64,000 bases of DNA, taken from assembly GCA_023213395.1 (NCBI GenBank), contig CM041465.1:197539741-197603740 (forward strand). The letters run 5' to 3'. The notes under the pieces are model-generated. The model saw only the letters and a program-made list of their open reading frames with translations, was not told where the DNA came from and made no database searches. Source of the DNA: Cycas panzhihuaensis (taxonomy: Eukaryota > Cycadophyta). The position numbers and the translations under genes are program-made. Every line of letters begins with the position of its first letter. Position 1 is the stretch's first letter. This document shows positions 44,240 through 55,500 of the stretch, piece after piece.

Positions 44240-46060
44240 AAATGTTGATTTTTATTATTATTAAGGTTTATGAAATTTAAATGGTGTTAATAGTTTTTTA
44301 ATTCCTTTGTTAAGGTAGTAAGCCCCCTTGAGTGTTATTCCCTGGTCTCATCACTTCTATGTGACCTCAAGTTCTTAATTAAAGGGGCTAAACAACTTTA
44401 TAGAAAATCCTTCCTTTTTATTTTTTTAATTTATTTTTCCTCTAAAGGGTACCTGACGCTTTTTCTATCATAACTTCTCAGTGGAGTACTAGTTTTTTGA
44501 CGAAACTAGTTCTGTTGTAGCCATAATTTTGAGATATACACTGTAGATTGGTCACTTTCCATTTTTGGATATGATTTGACTAGTTTTTAATGATTTAAAT
44601 TTACTTTTCTTTTTTTTCCAGTTTTTGGTTTATTAAACATAAAGAGGTCACTTTACCATTTTGGCTATATCTTCCTTGTTTGGAATCTGTTTTCTAATCC
44701 ATCAGCTTTGCCAAAAAGCTAACTCAGATCTCTTAAGAATTTTGAAGTTTTTTTTATAGGTGTTACAAGTTGTTGAAGTTAAGGTATTATATCAAGACTA
44801 AGTGCTCACTAATCAGTAATTTTTAAAGTTTTTCTTCAAGTTTCTTTTGGAATAAATTAAATTTAAAGGTATTTTATCTGTGAATAAATTCTTTTATATT
44901 TTTTATAAGGTTATATTCTATTTTTATAACTTTTTAATCTTGTAGCACTATTTCAAGCCCATAAAGAGGTCCTTGCACTTACTAATTAAAATTTTTGAGC
45001 TACAGAAGTCAGATTTCTTAACAGTCAAATCCATTGGAAAGTTAATTTGATATTCTTCAATTCAAGATAGAATTCATTTAATTCTGAGTTCATTTAGTAG
45101 GTTTTTGAAGTAACTTATTTTTAGCTTCTTATTCAGTCCTTATGAGTATCACTTTATAACTTTTCATATATTATATAATATCAAAAGGTTACAGCTAATT
45201 TATTATTTACTAACAACTCATTCTTAAAGTTTTTATCATCTCTTGTTTGTATTTTTGAGTTTCTTTTTGTAGCAAATGGCTAGTTCTTCAAGACTTTAAG
45301 CTAAGAGCAGCTATTCAATCAAAATGAGTACTTCTTTATATTCTGGTTATTCATTTTCTATAAGAAACTTATCTTCCTTCAAGCATTTCTATTATTAAAG
45401 GAAAATTTACACTTTAGTTTCTAATTTTTACTATTTTCAAAGGAATAATTACTATTTTTTGCATTGAAAAATGCCTTTTCTGTTTGTCTAAGCTACTCTT
45501 TAATTTTAAAAATTCAAGCTTAGATTAAAAAATCTCATTGATGTTCTATATTTTTTTATCATCAAGGGCAATTTTAGTTCAAATTTGTATGATTAAAGGC
45601 CTTATTTGACTTGCAAGAAAGATTCTACCTAGTTTGCTTATAAACCTATAAAGGAGTTTCTTATCATTTATTCATCTTATTTCAAAGAATCTTCATACAT
45701 CTTGAAATTCGTTAGACAAAGAATCTTTCTTATTTATTCTAAAGTTATATCTTTTGAGAAGTACGTAGCAAAGGCATAATTACAAGTCTTTTTCTTGTTC
45801 ATTTTATCCATCAAAGAACTTTGTATTCTTGATTTAAGGGCATTCAAATTCATTGCTTCACTTATAAAAGTTGCATATAGTTACTTAGGTACTTTATTTT
45901 CAAAAGAGCATTTCAATTTGAAAGGCATTGACTTATATATTGGCATTCATTTTTGGTTTATCAAGAGAAGTTATTGCTTAAATATTTTCTTCAAAAGTTT
46001 ATTATATTCATTCTTGCTTAGTGGATATTATTCTTCTTTTAAGTTATTTCTTTCTATATA
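44240..46060. repeat. Direct repeat copy B
   Basis: The second copy of the non-coding repeat at 41,010-42,560, same orientation, inside the TE7 leader. The ends are diffuse and no target-site duplication was found. It could be a solo LTR or part of a long non-coding element. Confidence 0.65.
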
Positions 46061-46417
46061 AAATGAACCTTTCAAAACCCTAAGCAAGACCACATCATTA
46101 ATTAATTTATTTTCACATTAAAAAGATAAATCCCAAATTGAACCACTTATATTTTCTAGCATTATAAGATGAATGATTAGGACCCCTAAAGTTACCACCT
46201 CACACATGCTAATTGGCCTACTCATATTGGATGAGGACAACCATTAGCTATCATGTGTATTCGGTGGTAGGCTGAGGTGCAGAACCCTTTTCTTATTTAG
46301 TGTTTGGAGACTAAGACTAGACTTAGAGAGGGTGAGTGTCTTGGTTCGAGCAACCTTCACCACTAGATCTATCGCTAGGCATAAGTCTGATGCAGGTGGG
46401 TCTACAATTTATGGGGG

Positions 46418-46425
46418 TATAAAAG
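46418..46425 (+). promoter_or_regulatory. TATA-like box in the TE7 leader
   Basis: TATAAAAG in a GGGGG-flanked context, 335 bp before gag. Possibly an internal promoter or part of an inserted sequence; no further support. Confidence 0.3.
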
Positions 46426-46759
46426 CCTTCTTAGTAGCCCACGTATTGAGGTATATATAGCTTAGAGCTCATGTACTAGTATATTGGGTCCCTATTTTAC
46501 TATCTGTGGGTAGGCACCACTAGACATGATAGCAACTGAAGGCTTTCCCAAGAGAACCCTAAACTTAGAGCTTAGTAGCCTTATTAGGTACTAGTTCATT
46601 TTTCAAAACTTTAGGCAAACCTTAGGTTATTTAAACTTTAAATTTCAAACTTAAAACCTTTTCAAACTTCAAATTTAAATTTTTTTTGACATTCAAATTT
46701 AACTTTTGTAAACTTAATCCTTATTTGTCATCTTTGTTCAACAGAAACCTTAGTTTAAT

Positions 46760-47930
46760 ATGGCTTCTAGTTTTGCCAACATGATCATTCCCAAATTTGA
46801 CGAAAATAATTTCTTAAATTAGAGTAGGACGATTGGACCCATACTCATAGCTAATGAAATATGGAGAATTATGAAGATATGATATAATAAACTAGGTCAA
46901 AATCTATATAATGTAGAAAAGGCCACCTACAAGGAAAATGTTAAGAAGGATAATGAAGCCTTGGAACTTATCTTTTGTGAACTTGAGGATCATGTATTTC
47001 CTTATGTTAGTGAGTCTGTCAAGTCGAAAGAAGCTCGGGATACCTTATAGTTAATATATGAAGGAGTAGCCTCTTCCAAACTTTAGAATCTTAGAAGCAA
47101 GTTTGAAAACTTATGCATGATGTCTACTGAATTTGTAATAGAGTTTATGATAAAAGTACAAGATATAGTAAACCAAATGAGGTCTCTTAGAGATACCCTA
47201 ACAGAACAAAGGGTAGTTGAATGGATCCTTAGATGTGTTGGTGTAGTTAGACACTTTAAAATGGATACCACTAGTATAAGTATTTTAAAGGATTTAAACA
47301 CTTTAAAAGTGGAACAACTTAGTGCTATGCTTATATCTATAGAGGAATAACAAAATGCCAATGAGTCTCTAAAATATGCCTTTACCATAAAGGCTCATAT
47401 TCAATCCAACTCTCAAGTAAAAACTTCAAGGTAAAAGGAATCACCTTGAAGAAGAAAGATTGAGAATCCTATAAGGGATACTAGGCAAGATCTTCCAAAA
47501 TATCAAGCCCCTCATCAAAGGAGGCAAGGAGGATACTAGTAGAATGAAAACCCTCCAAGGAATACAAATCAAATGAGACAGTTTAAGGGTCATACTTATT
47601 GTCCTAATTGCTAAGGAAATCCTCAATATTCAAGGTCAAATTAAGAATATTATGACAATAGACCAAGAGACAACCCTCCTCCACCTTATGAGGAAAGGGG
47701 GGGATCCTTCAATATTGATCAATCTCATCCAAGAAGCAAGAGCTTGAATTATAGAAAGAGAGATCTATTATATTGTACATATTGCTATAGAAGTGGCCAT
47801 GATGAAGATAAATATTTCTCAAAACATGGACCACCTACTAGAGGATATGCCCATAATACGTCTGAGTTAAAGGTCAATAACATGCTATTCTTATCTAGTT
47901 TTACTGCAAAGGAGGAAGAAGATGATAGTT
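46760..47930 (+). pseudogene. TE7 gag
   Basis: Starts MASSFANMIIPKFDENNFLN. The copia UBN2-like gag body is seen as NEALELIFCELEDHVFPYV near 46,951 and SKFENLCMMSTEFVIEFMIK near 47,097. The nucleocapsid knuckle CTYCYRSGHDEDKYF near 47,776 has its last Cys changed to Tyr. The long open part 47,117-47,350 is the best preserved. About a dozen stops. Confidence 0.88.
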
Positions 47931-49360
47931 GGTACATCAATTTTGGATTCTTAACTCATACGACCTACAAAGAACATCTATTTCACACTTTGGATAAAAA
48001 TAGAAAATGATCTATTATATTTAGAGATAATACCTAATATGAATCAGTTAGGAGAGGTAATATAGACTTGATGATAGATATAGGAGAATATAAACATCTA
48101 GATGATGTCTTATATGTCCCAGCTCTCAGGCAAAACTTATTATTAGTAGGACAAATGATAGGACATGACTACAAAGTGATTTTTGATAATGGTAAGTGTG
48201 TTATCAAAGATAAAAAGAGAAATAAAGCTATTGTTGACAAAGGGAAAATGACCAAGAATCACCTATTCAAACTTATTCTCACTTCTTCAGATACATATGC
48301 CTTAAGAACTTTAGCTACCTTTGATAGTGACTTGTGGCATAGATGGTTTGGATATCTTAACTACAATAGTTTGGCCCTTATGAAACAGATGGACATGGTT
48401 AACGATTTATGACATATTGATGTAAATAAAAACTTATGTAAAGGGTGTCTTCTCGGTAAACACCATAGAGAAAGCTTTCTAGATTATAGTCATTGAGCAT
48501 CGAGCCCTCTCTAATTCATATACATAGATATTTATAGACCTATGAATACTCCTTCCCTAGTAGGTACAAAATATTTCATCACTTTCATCGATGACTTTAC
48601 AAGGAAGACATGGGTATTCTTCCTAAAATATAAATCAAATACCTTCGAACACTTTGTTGACTTCAAAACCTTTGTGGAGTGATAAAGTGGATACAAACTT
48701 CTATCCCTAAGATTGGATAATGGGGGCATCCAATGTATTTAAAGACTATTGTGTATATCATAGAATCATAAGATAGTTCACTAACCCCTACACCCCACAA
48801 CAAAATGGTGTAGAGAAAAGGAAGAATCAAACTATAGTCGAAATGGTAAGGTGTATGCTTAAAGACAAAAATTTGGGCTATGAATTTTGGACAGAAGCAG
48901 TTCATATAGTTGTTTACTTACTTAATAGGTACTCCACAAAATCCCTTCAGTGGAAAACTCTAAAAGAAGCTTGGACTAGTTATAAACCAAGCATACATCA
49001 TCTTAGAGTATTTGGATGTCTTGCATATGCACATATTCTTGATCAAAGAAGATTAGAATTGGATGATCATAGTGTTAAATATATCTTTATTGGTTATAGT
49101 GTAACTTCTAAGTCATATAAGGTATGTGATCCCAAATCAAGAAAAGTTATATTAAGCAGAGATGTCAAGTTTCAGGAAGATACATACTATCAAGATAATC
49201 AAGAAAAGAAAAAAGAGATTACCATAAAATTTAGTACATCTTCCAAGTCTAAATATGTGCCTCCTATGTTTAATTCTAGGAGAAGCATCAATGAACCTAG
49301 TGGGGAAGGAACTTTATCTCAACCTTCACCACAATACCTACCTAAATAGGTTTATCGAAA
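47931..49360 (+). pseudogene. TE7 protease and integrase
   Basis: Protease remnant DDSWYINFGFLTHTT near 47,920 (WYIDSGAxxHMT family; the catalytic Asp is now Asn). YVPALRQNLLLVGQM follows near 48,112. The pre-integrase zinc region has LWHRWFGYLN near 48,334 and CKGCLLGKHH near 48,439. Integrase shows FITFIDDFTRKTWVFFLK near 48,578, LRLDNGG near 48,710 and NPYTPQQNGV-like text near 48,785 in a shifted frame, then the open part 48,843-49,349 with VHIVVYLLNRYSTKSLQ and LRVFGCLAYAHI. Confidence 0.88.
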
Positions 49361-50960
49361 TCATGACTTGGGAGATATCTTGGATAATAATAGAAGATCC
49401 ACACACTCACATAGGTTTAACTTTACCCTTATGAGCAAGGTATTAGAGACCCATGAGCCTCAAACCTTTGTTGAGGCTAATCAACATGAATATTGGCAGA
49501 AATCTATGGAAGATAAATATAACTTTATTATTAAGAATGACACATGGGAGCTAGTTGACTTACCCCCAAAGAAGAAGACTATTGGTACAAAATGGCTCTA
49601 TAAGACCAAGTTTCGCTCAGATGACTCCATTAACAAATATAAGGCTAGATTGGTTGCAAAAATGTATTGTAAAAAGAAGGCATAGACTATACTAAGACTT
49701 TTTCCCCTATTGCTAGGATGGAATTTGTTCGAATGATGATGAGTCTAGTAGCCAAAATAGGTTGGAAAGTTTATCAAATAGATGTTAAAAGTACCTTCCT
49801 AAATGGCTACATTAAAGAAGACATCTATGTCACTCAACCCTTTGGTTTTGAAGTCAAGGGGGAAGAGAACAAAGTGTATAAACTAAAAAAGACAATATAT
49901 GGTCTAAAACAAGCACCCAGGGCTTGGTATTCCTGCATAGACAAATATTTTAGAGATTAAGGGTTTGGGAGATCTCAGGTATATCCTAACTATATATCCA
50001 AATCAAGGGAAGTTTAATCTTAATTATAGGTCTTTATGTAGATGACCTAGTATATACTAGAAATGACTCTCATCTCTTGCATCAATTCAAAGATACTGTG
50101 TGTAAAGAATTTGAGATGATAGATTTAGGTCTTATGAATTACTTCCTAGGATTGGAAGTCTGGCAAGACAAGAAGGGAATTTTCATCTCCCAATGCAAAT
50201 ATACATTAGATTTACTACAAAGGTTCAAAATAACAGACTGCAAACCATTGGTAACCCCAACGAAAATAAGAATCAAACTCTCTAAGATGAATGACTCTAC
50301 TTCGATTGATCCAACACTCTATAGACAGCTTATTGGCAATTTAATATATTTGACATCTATACAACCAGATATAACACACTCAATTAGTATTGTATCTAGG
50401 TTTATGAAGGATCCAAAGATCTCTAACTAGTAAGCAACTAAGATAATCCTTAGATATCTTAAAGGAACTCTAGATTTTAAGCTATACTATAAAGCTACCT
50501 CCAAATTTCAGTTGATTAACTATACAGATTCAGATTGGGTAGGAGATATTGATGAAAAAAAATCCACAATGGGTTATATATTCAGTGTGGGATCATAGGT
50601 AATAGTATGGAGCACAAAGAAGTAGAACACAGTTTCCTTATCCATAGCCGAGGTAGAATATAAAGCGACAGTAGCTAGTGTATTTGAGTCAGTTTTGTTG
50701 AGAAGACTATTATAGGATTTCTAGATTAAACAATAAGGTCCCACCAGAATTTGGTGTGACAATTAAAGCATCATCCAAATGGCAAAGAATCTGATCTTCC
50801 ATGGCAGAATGAAACACATTGAGACTCAACACCATTTCATTTGGGAACTAGTATGAATAGAAGAAATCAAGTTAGCCTATTGTAGCATTGAAGATCAGAT
50901 AATAGACATATTTATAAAGGCTTTGGGAAAAATTAAATTCTAGAAATTCACAGAAAGTTT
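49361..50960 (+). pseudogene. TE7 reverse transcriptase and RNase H
   Basis: RT: NDTWELVDLPPKKKTIGTKW near 49,538, a frameshift near 49,670, then YQIDVKSTFLNGYI near 49,773 and LKKTIYGLKQAPRAWYS near 49,887. A frameshifted stretch carries LYVDDLVYTRND near 50,031, an intact YVDD. LGLMNYFLGLEVWQDKKGIF and ITHSISIVSRFMKDP follow. RNase H has SDWVGDIDEKKSTMGYIFS near 50,532 and IDIFIKALGK near 50,905. Confidence 0.92.
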
Positions 50961-50982
50961 GGGAGTCATTCACATTAGGCTT

Positions 50983-50993
50983 ATGGGGGAGAA
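50983..50993 (+). other. TE7 polypurine tract
   Basis: ATGGGGGAGAA adjoining the right LTR. Confidence 0.85.
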
Positions 50994-51348
50994 TGCTGGG
51001 ATAACCCTCAATGTGCCTAAGGAGTTGTGTGCCTAGGGCCTTTAAAGCCACCTTTGAGGCCCCGTAGGGCACCTAGAGCTAAACATTAATCGCCTAAAGC
51101 CACCATAAGCTGATGCAATATCCTTGAGGCATGTGCTTCATTTTATTAATTATAATTTTTTAATATTATTTTGAATTACTTTGACTAATGTATAGGTCAG
51201 TTTAAGGCACTTTCTGCCTCCCCAAATTTCTATATGTGGGGTGGGAATACCTCCCTGGTGGTTTTTTTAACACCACCATTATTTGGAAATCAATTGTTAA
51301 CTCAAGATGCATTCATCGTAGTCCTGCTCTACTCCTCTGTAACCTACA
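50994..51348 (+). repeat. TE7 3' LTR
   Basis: Partner of 42,951-43,294; followed by the GAAAT duplication. Confidence 0.93.
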
Positions 51349-51448
51349 GAAATCGTGTTAAAAGTTCATTGCATGTTAATCTAAAATTTGATAAAAGAAT
51401 TCTTCCTTAGTCATTAAAAATTATATCATTTAATTATATACTAAAATC

Positions 51449-52140
51449 TTGTATACAATGATAATTAATCTAAGTAATATAATTAATCTTCCTATATTCG
51501 ACAAAAATGATATTCAACTATGGAGTAAAATAATAAAAGTATACTTTATTATAAATGACCTTTACAAATATGTAAAAAATTATTATGAACCAAATATTAA
51601 AGATGATATGAAAAAGGACAGTGAGACCTTAGCCATATTATTTTGTACCATGGATAATAATGTATTTTCTAGTGTTCATAAAATAACCATATCTAAATCT
51701 ATATGGGATACCTTAGAATAAGTTTATCGGGGAGATACCTTGGAATTTAATATTAGTAATTACATTGATAATGTTTGTCCTGTGAGACAAATGTTATAGT
51801 AAGTAAATTTTGATAAAAATACTAATATTGATTGCATTTGTGTAGATTTCAATAAAAATAATGACTCCAATATTACATTTGGTGAGATGATATATACCTT
51901 GGACTTGACTAAAGTGAAAGATAATGATCAAGACAAAGTCACCTCTACTCATTCAAATCAAGTTATACCTACTTAGAAGCCATTTAAACTACATAATATG
52001 AAAGAGACACACATTGTTGAAAGGATGATAAGGTAAGTTAATGACTATATTAAGGATGATGATTAAGCTAAACGAGCATTCAAAGTCTTCTTTAAGTACA
52101 AGTATCACAAGTTTAAAGAGAGGATGAAGATGTATGTGAT
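51449..52140 (+). pseudogene. TE6 gag remnant
   Basis: 91 open residues, then the same frame with several stops to the polypurine tract. It reads INLPIFDKNDIQLWSKIIKV, then LYKYVKNYYEPNI, SETLAILFCTMDNNVFSSV and SKSIWDTLE, the start of a copia UBN2-type gag. AFKVFFKYKYHKFKERMKMY near 52,073 ends close to the LTR, so no pol lies downstream. Confidence 0.75.
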
Positions 52141-52158
52141 GACTATTAAGGGGGAGAA

Positions 52159-52453
52159 TGTTAGGTTTATGTTTATCATATGACCCTACATTAGAAATAT
52201 ACAACATACAAACTTTAATGGTAAGTTAAGTAAGTTTATTTTAATATTAAGTTGTAGATTATTTTATATTAATTTAAATTTAGTTTGAGGAGGCTCCCAC
52301 ACTCCCCCCCAGTGTTTGTCAACACCACCTACTTTAGAATATATGTATACTCTTCAACAATGGTTTGAATACAATGATACATTGTGAATGAATTTTTAAT
52401 ATAGATTAATTAAGTTTACCTACTCTGCTCTACTCTCCATTTCAGTTCCTTCA
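52159..52453 (+). repeat. TE6 3' LTR
   Basis: Starts TGTTAGGTTTATG; followed by the AGCTC duplication at 52,454-52,458. Confidence 0.9.
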
Positions 52454-52642
52454 AGCTCTTCTATCATTCTTTAAATCTCTTACATGCTTCTATTTAATTA
52501 TACATTCTCTCCTTTGGGCATCTTACCTCTTAAGTGATTTACACTTTTTCTATGAAGTAAGCTTTTAATAATTCTCAAATAGATTTCAAAAGAAAACATA
52601 AAGCTTACTAATAATTTGTGACAAACTTCTTCTTCCTCATCT

Positions 52643-52657
52643 CCTAGAGCTAAACCA
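52643..52657 (-). other. TE3 primer-binding site, decayed
   Basis: The minus strand five bases after the 5' LTR reads TGGTTTAGCTCTAGG, which could be TGGTATCAGAGCTCTAGG after small deletions. Weak on its own, supported by position. Confidence 0.45.
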
Positions 52658-52662
52658 TGTTT

Positions 52663-53302
52663 TGATAGTAAATAATGGCATGGCGATCTCTTCAAAAACA
52701 CTAACATATAAATAGAATAATATCTCTTAAGAAAATAAAACCAAAAACTCATCATAAGAATGCTTCTTTTATAAATTTCTACTTTTACATGCTAAAATTC
52801 TAAAAACTAAAATTTGAGTATTTTAACAATATATAAGTATATAAATTTATTACCTTCAACCATGTAAAAGCCCTAACTACTATCCCACAAGATTAGAAAA
52901 CTAACTTAAAGTGAAAAAATCCTAAATCTAAAACATTATATTTTTAGTAAGTTTTTGAAAGTACTCTAAGTTGTATAAAAATTAACCCATGTATAGTAAA
53001 GAATATCATGGATCCCAGATGAATACTAATAAGGTAAAACTAGTCTCTTAACTAAGAAATCTAATACCCTAAATGTTTTTTAAAAGTGATAAATAATTAT
53101 AAATTTTAGTTTTGGATAAGTAGATAATCCTAAATGGTTTTAAGAACAAAAATTAAAAAAAACATAATCTATAAAGTGTATTATAATGACAATTTAGAGA
53201 TCTAACTCCTCCAAAAAATAAGGCTAAAATAGATTCCTGAGTCAAAAGTTATGGCCCCAACAAGATGATCCTTTGAACTTAGAATTTATAGATTATCTTG
53301 TA
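52663..53302 (-). repeat. TE3 5' LTR
   Basis: Partner of 10,284-10,919. Shared blocks include CTTAACTAAGAAATCT, GTGTATTATAATG and GAGTCAAAAG. Confidence 0.82.
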
Positions 53303-53488
53303 TCACAATGCTTTGCAAAGAGGGTGTACAATAATGGTGTTAGAGGTTGAAACTTGTTGAAAGGAGGGTGGACTATTAGTGATATAGAAGTAGTGGTAAA
53401 GGGATTTCTTAGGGAATAAGAAGTAAAGGGGTACTTCAAGTTAAATAAGAATCTTACGTACTAAGATTTGGGGTTTAGGGGTTTAAGT
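53303..53488. other. Short spacer between TE3 and TE8
   Basis: Purine-rich, non-coding, 186 bp; ends with TAAGT, the left duplication copy of TE8 (53,484-53,488). Confidence 0.5.
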
Positions 53489-53960
53489 TGAAAGGTGAGG
53501 GATCTTCCTGGTTTTAACCTAGGATTAGAATTCACTCATACTTAAAAATACAATTAATATATTAAAATATTTAACTCAATAAAAAGAAGCAATGAATTTA
53601 TTATAGGCTCTAAAATAAATGTAACTTACATTAATCTTATATTAATAATATATTGTATAAAATACTATATACTAAAAGCCTCGCATAAGCAACAAAAGAG
53701 GTAGTTACAATAAACATAGGAATATTGAATGTAAGATCATACAAGATGATAATTGGCACCTTACATGATAAAATTAACTTTCTAATATTTTAACATTAAG
53801 AGAAAAAAACACCCCTACATACCTAGGTTCATAACATTAAGTTGTTAATTAAGTTATTTATGATAATGAAGCTCTTAATATAAATTATGTACAAATATTA
53901 TAAAGTATGATACAATAAATCCTCAATGAATTAATGAAATCATTTATTAATTATTTAATA
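53489..53960 (-). repeat. TE8 3' LTR
   Basis: Aligns with 60,150-60,607: TGAAAG.TGAGGGATCT, CTTATAGGCTCTAAAAT and ATATAAATTATGTACAAAT blocks. Next to it the minus strand reads TCATCAAGGAAGGGT (53,961-53,975), a short polypurine tract. Confidence 0.9.
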
Positions 53961-53975
53961 ACCCTTCCTTGATGA

Positions 53976-55500
53976 TGAGTTCAATAATTTTGACAATGAG
54001 GCTAAGCTAGAATATTTAAAATTTATTGTGAGAGAGTGCTTTTGTGAAGATATGTGTAATTTGATTATCAGTAGGCTTGTAGATCAAATTTATCTCACCA
54101 TTCTGTACATGCTCCTTGATGAAGTGATGGTGAACCTCAATGTATTTTATTCTAGCATGGAACTTAGGATTCTTAGTTAATTTAAGAACACTCTAATTAT
54201 CATAGAATAATAATGTAGCTTGTGTCTAACCAATTCTAAGCTCTTTAAGAATCCTCCTAAGAAAAATAGCCTTAATATCTACATTAATAGTGGCTTTATA
54301 CTTAACTTCAGTTGAAGATAGAGTAATATTAGGATATTTTTTGTAAAACCATAAAATTAAAGTAAAACCAAGGTAAAAATAATAGCTTAAGGTTAATCTA
54401 TGACTATAATTACATCTATCCTAATGTGCATGTATATAACTTGTTAATAAAGGATTATCCATATAACAACAATCAAGTCTAAACTAGAGAGTACCCTAAA
54501 TATATCTTAGGATCCTCATTATTACTTTCTAATGTGAAGTATTAGGCTATATCATGAACCTTAAATAGATCCTAATGACATAGGTAATATTAGGTTGAAT
54601 ATGAATGAGGTAAATTAATTTCCCCATAAGTTGCCTATACAACATAGGATCTGTAAATTTTCCATCCTTATTAATATCTAATTTTAGACTTATCTCCATA
54701 AGAGTTAATAATGGTTTGCATTCATCCATCCTAAATTTTTAAAGAATCTCTTATATATATTTTGATAGTGAGAGGAAAATACAGCCTGGCTCTTGCTAGA
54801 CTTCCATGCCAAGAAAATAGTGAAGCAATTCGAGGTTAGTCATCTTAAAGCTATTATTCAGTTCTCCTTAGAGATATGTAATCTATTTTATGTCATTACT
54901 AGTTATTAATAAATCATCAACTTAAAGTATAACTAGAGTGATAAAACCATTATTAATTTTGATATATAAAGTTAGATTTGAAGATGAGGGAATGAGTCAA
55001 TACTTTTAAAAATATTCATAAATTTTCATATATTAAGTAGGAGGTGATTGCTTAAGGCTATACATTACTTTTTTTAGTTTACAAATTAGGTATCCTTTTT
55101 CTTAAACAATAAAGGTAGGGGGTTAATTTATATATATTTCCTCATACAACTTGCCATTTAAGAAGGTGTTTTTTACATATGTTTAATAAATATGCCAATT
55201 GAATTAAGCAGCAAGTGCCAAAATATGCTTGATAGTGGTCATGTTGGCTACTAGTGCAAATATGTCATCATAATCAACACTTTCAACTTGTTTAATACCT
55301 TTGGCAATTAAATATGCTTTATATAATTGAATAGTTCCATTTGTATAAAATTTTATTTTATAAATCCATTTACAATTAATAGGGTTCTTACCTTTAGGTA
55401 GTTCAACAAGCTCTCATGTATCATTTTGAAGGATAGAATGCATTTCTTTAGTCATAGTTACTTGCCACTTTATATTTATATAAGCTTCCTCAAAAGTGGA
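53976..55500 (-). pseudogene. TE8 reverse transcriptase and RNase H
   Basis: RT: ELVELPKGKNPINCKWIYK near 55,415, NTFLNGKLYEEIYIN near 55,165, SLKQSPPTQYMKIY, and catalytic VDDLLITSND near 54,905 (the residue before V is a stop). LELLHYFLGMEV near 54,820 and LYRQLMGKLIYLIHIQPNIT near 54,630. RNase H continues through 54,330-54,180 and ends at the copia FTKALSHNKF motif near 54,040. Many Gln-to-stop changes. Confidence 0.9.

Larger units (their letters stand above)
43308..46759 (+). other. TE7 long leader
   Basis: No supported gene. Holds a compound microsatellite (44,001-44,074), repeat copy B (44,240-46,060), and near the gag start a TATA-like TATAAAAG at 46,418-46,425. Confidence 0.6.
42951..51348 (+). 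mobile_element. TE7: Ty1/copia element
   Basis: LTRs at 42,951-43,294 and 50,994-51,348, exact GAAAT duplication (42,946-42,950 and 51,349-51,353), primer-site remnant after the left LTR and polypurine tract before the right one. Domain order gag, protease, integrase, RT, RNase H is copia. The leader before gag is 3.4 kb, unusually long, because it contains repeat copy B. Confidence 0.93.
38685..52453 (+). mobile_element. TE6: gag-only LTR element interrupted by TE7
   Basis: LTRs at 38,685-39,009 and 52,159-52,453, primer site at 39,012, polypurine tract AGGGGGAGAA at 52,149-52,158, and an exact AGCTC duplication (38,680-38,684 and 52,454-52,458). With TE7 removed it is about 5.37 kb. The only coding trace is a copia-type gag just before the right LTR; no protease, RT or integrase is seen. 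It looks like a non-autonomous element. It sits in the 5' region of TE3. Confidence 0.85.
10284..53302 (-). mobile_element. TE3: Ty3/gypsy chromovirus split by two insertions
   Basis: LTRs lie at 10,284-10,919 and 52,663-53,302. Removing TE4 (12,669-35,877), TE6 (38,685-52,453) and one copy of each target-site duplication leaves about 6.03 kb, a normal size for a gypsy element. Domain order on the minus strand is primer site, gag, zinc knuckle, protease, RT, RNase H, integrase, chromodomain, polypurine tract. The RNase H reading continues across the TE4 insertion point: YSTYDKEFDV just right of it, then a decayed LR, LIPKEFIIF and LKYANTQKKL left of it. No clear duplication flanks TE3 itself. 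Confidence 0.85.
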
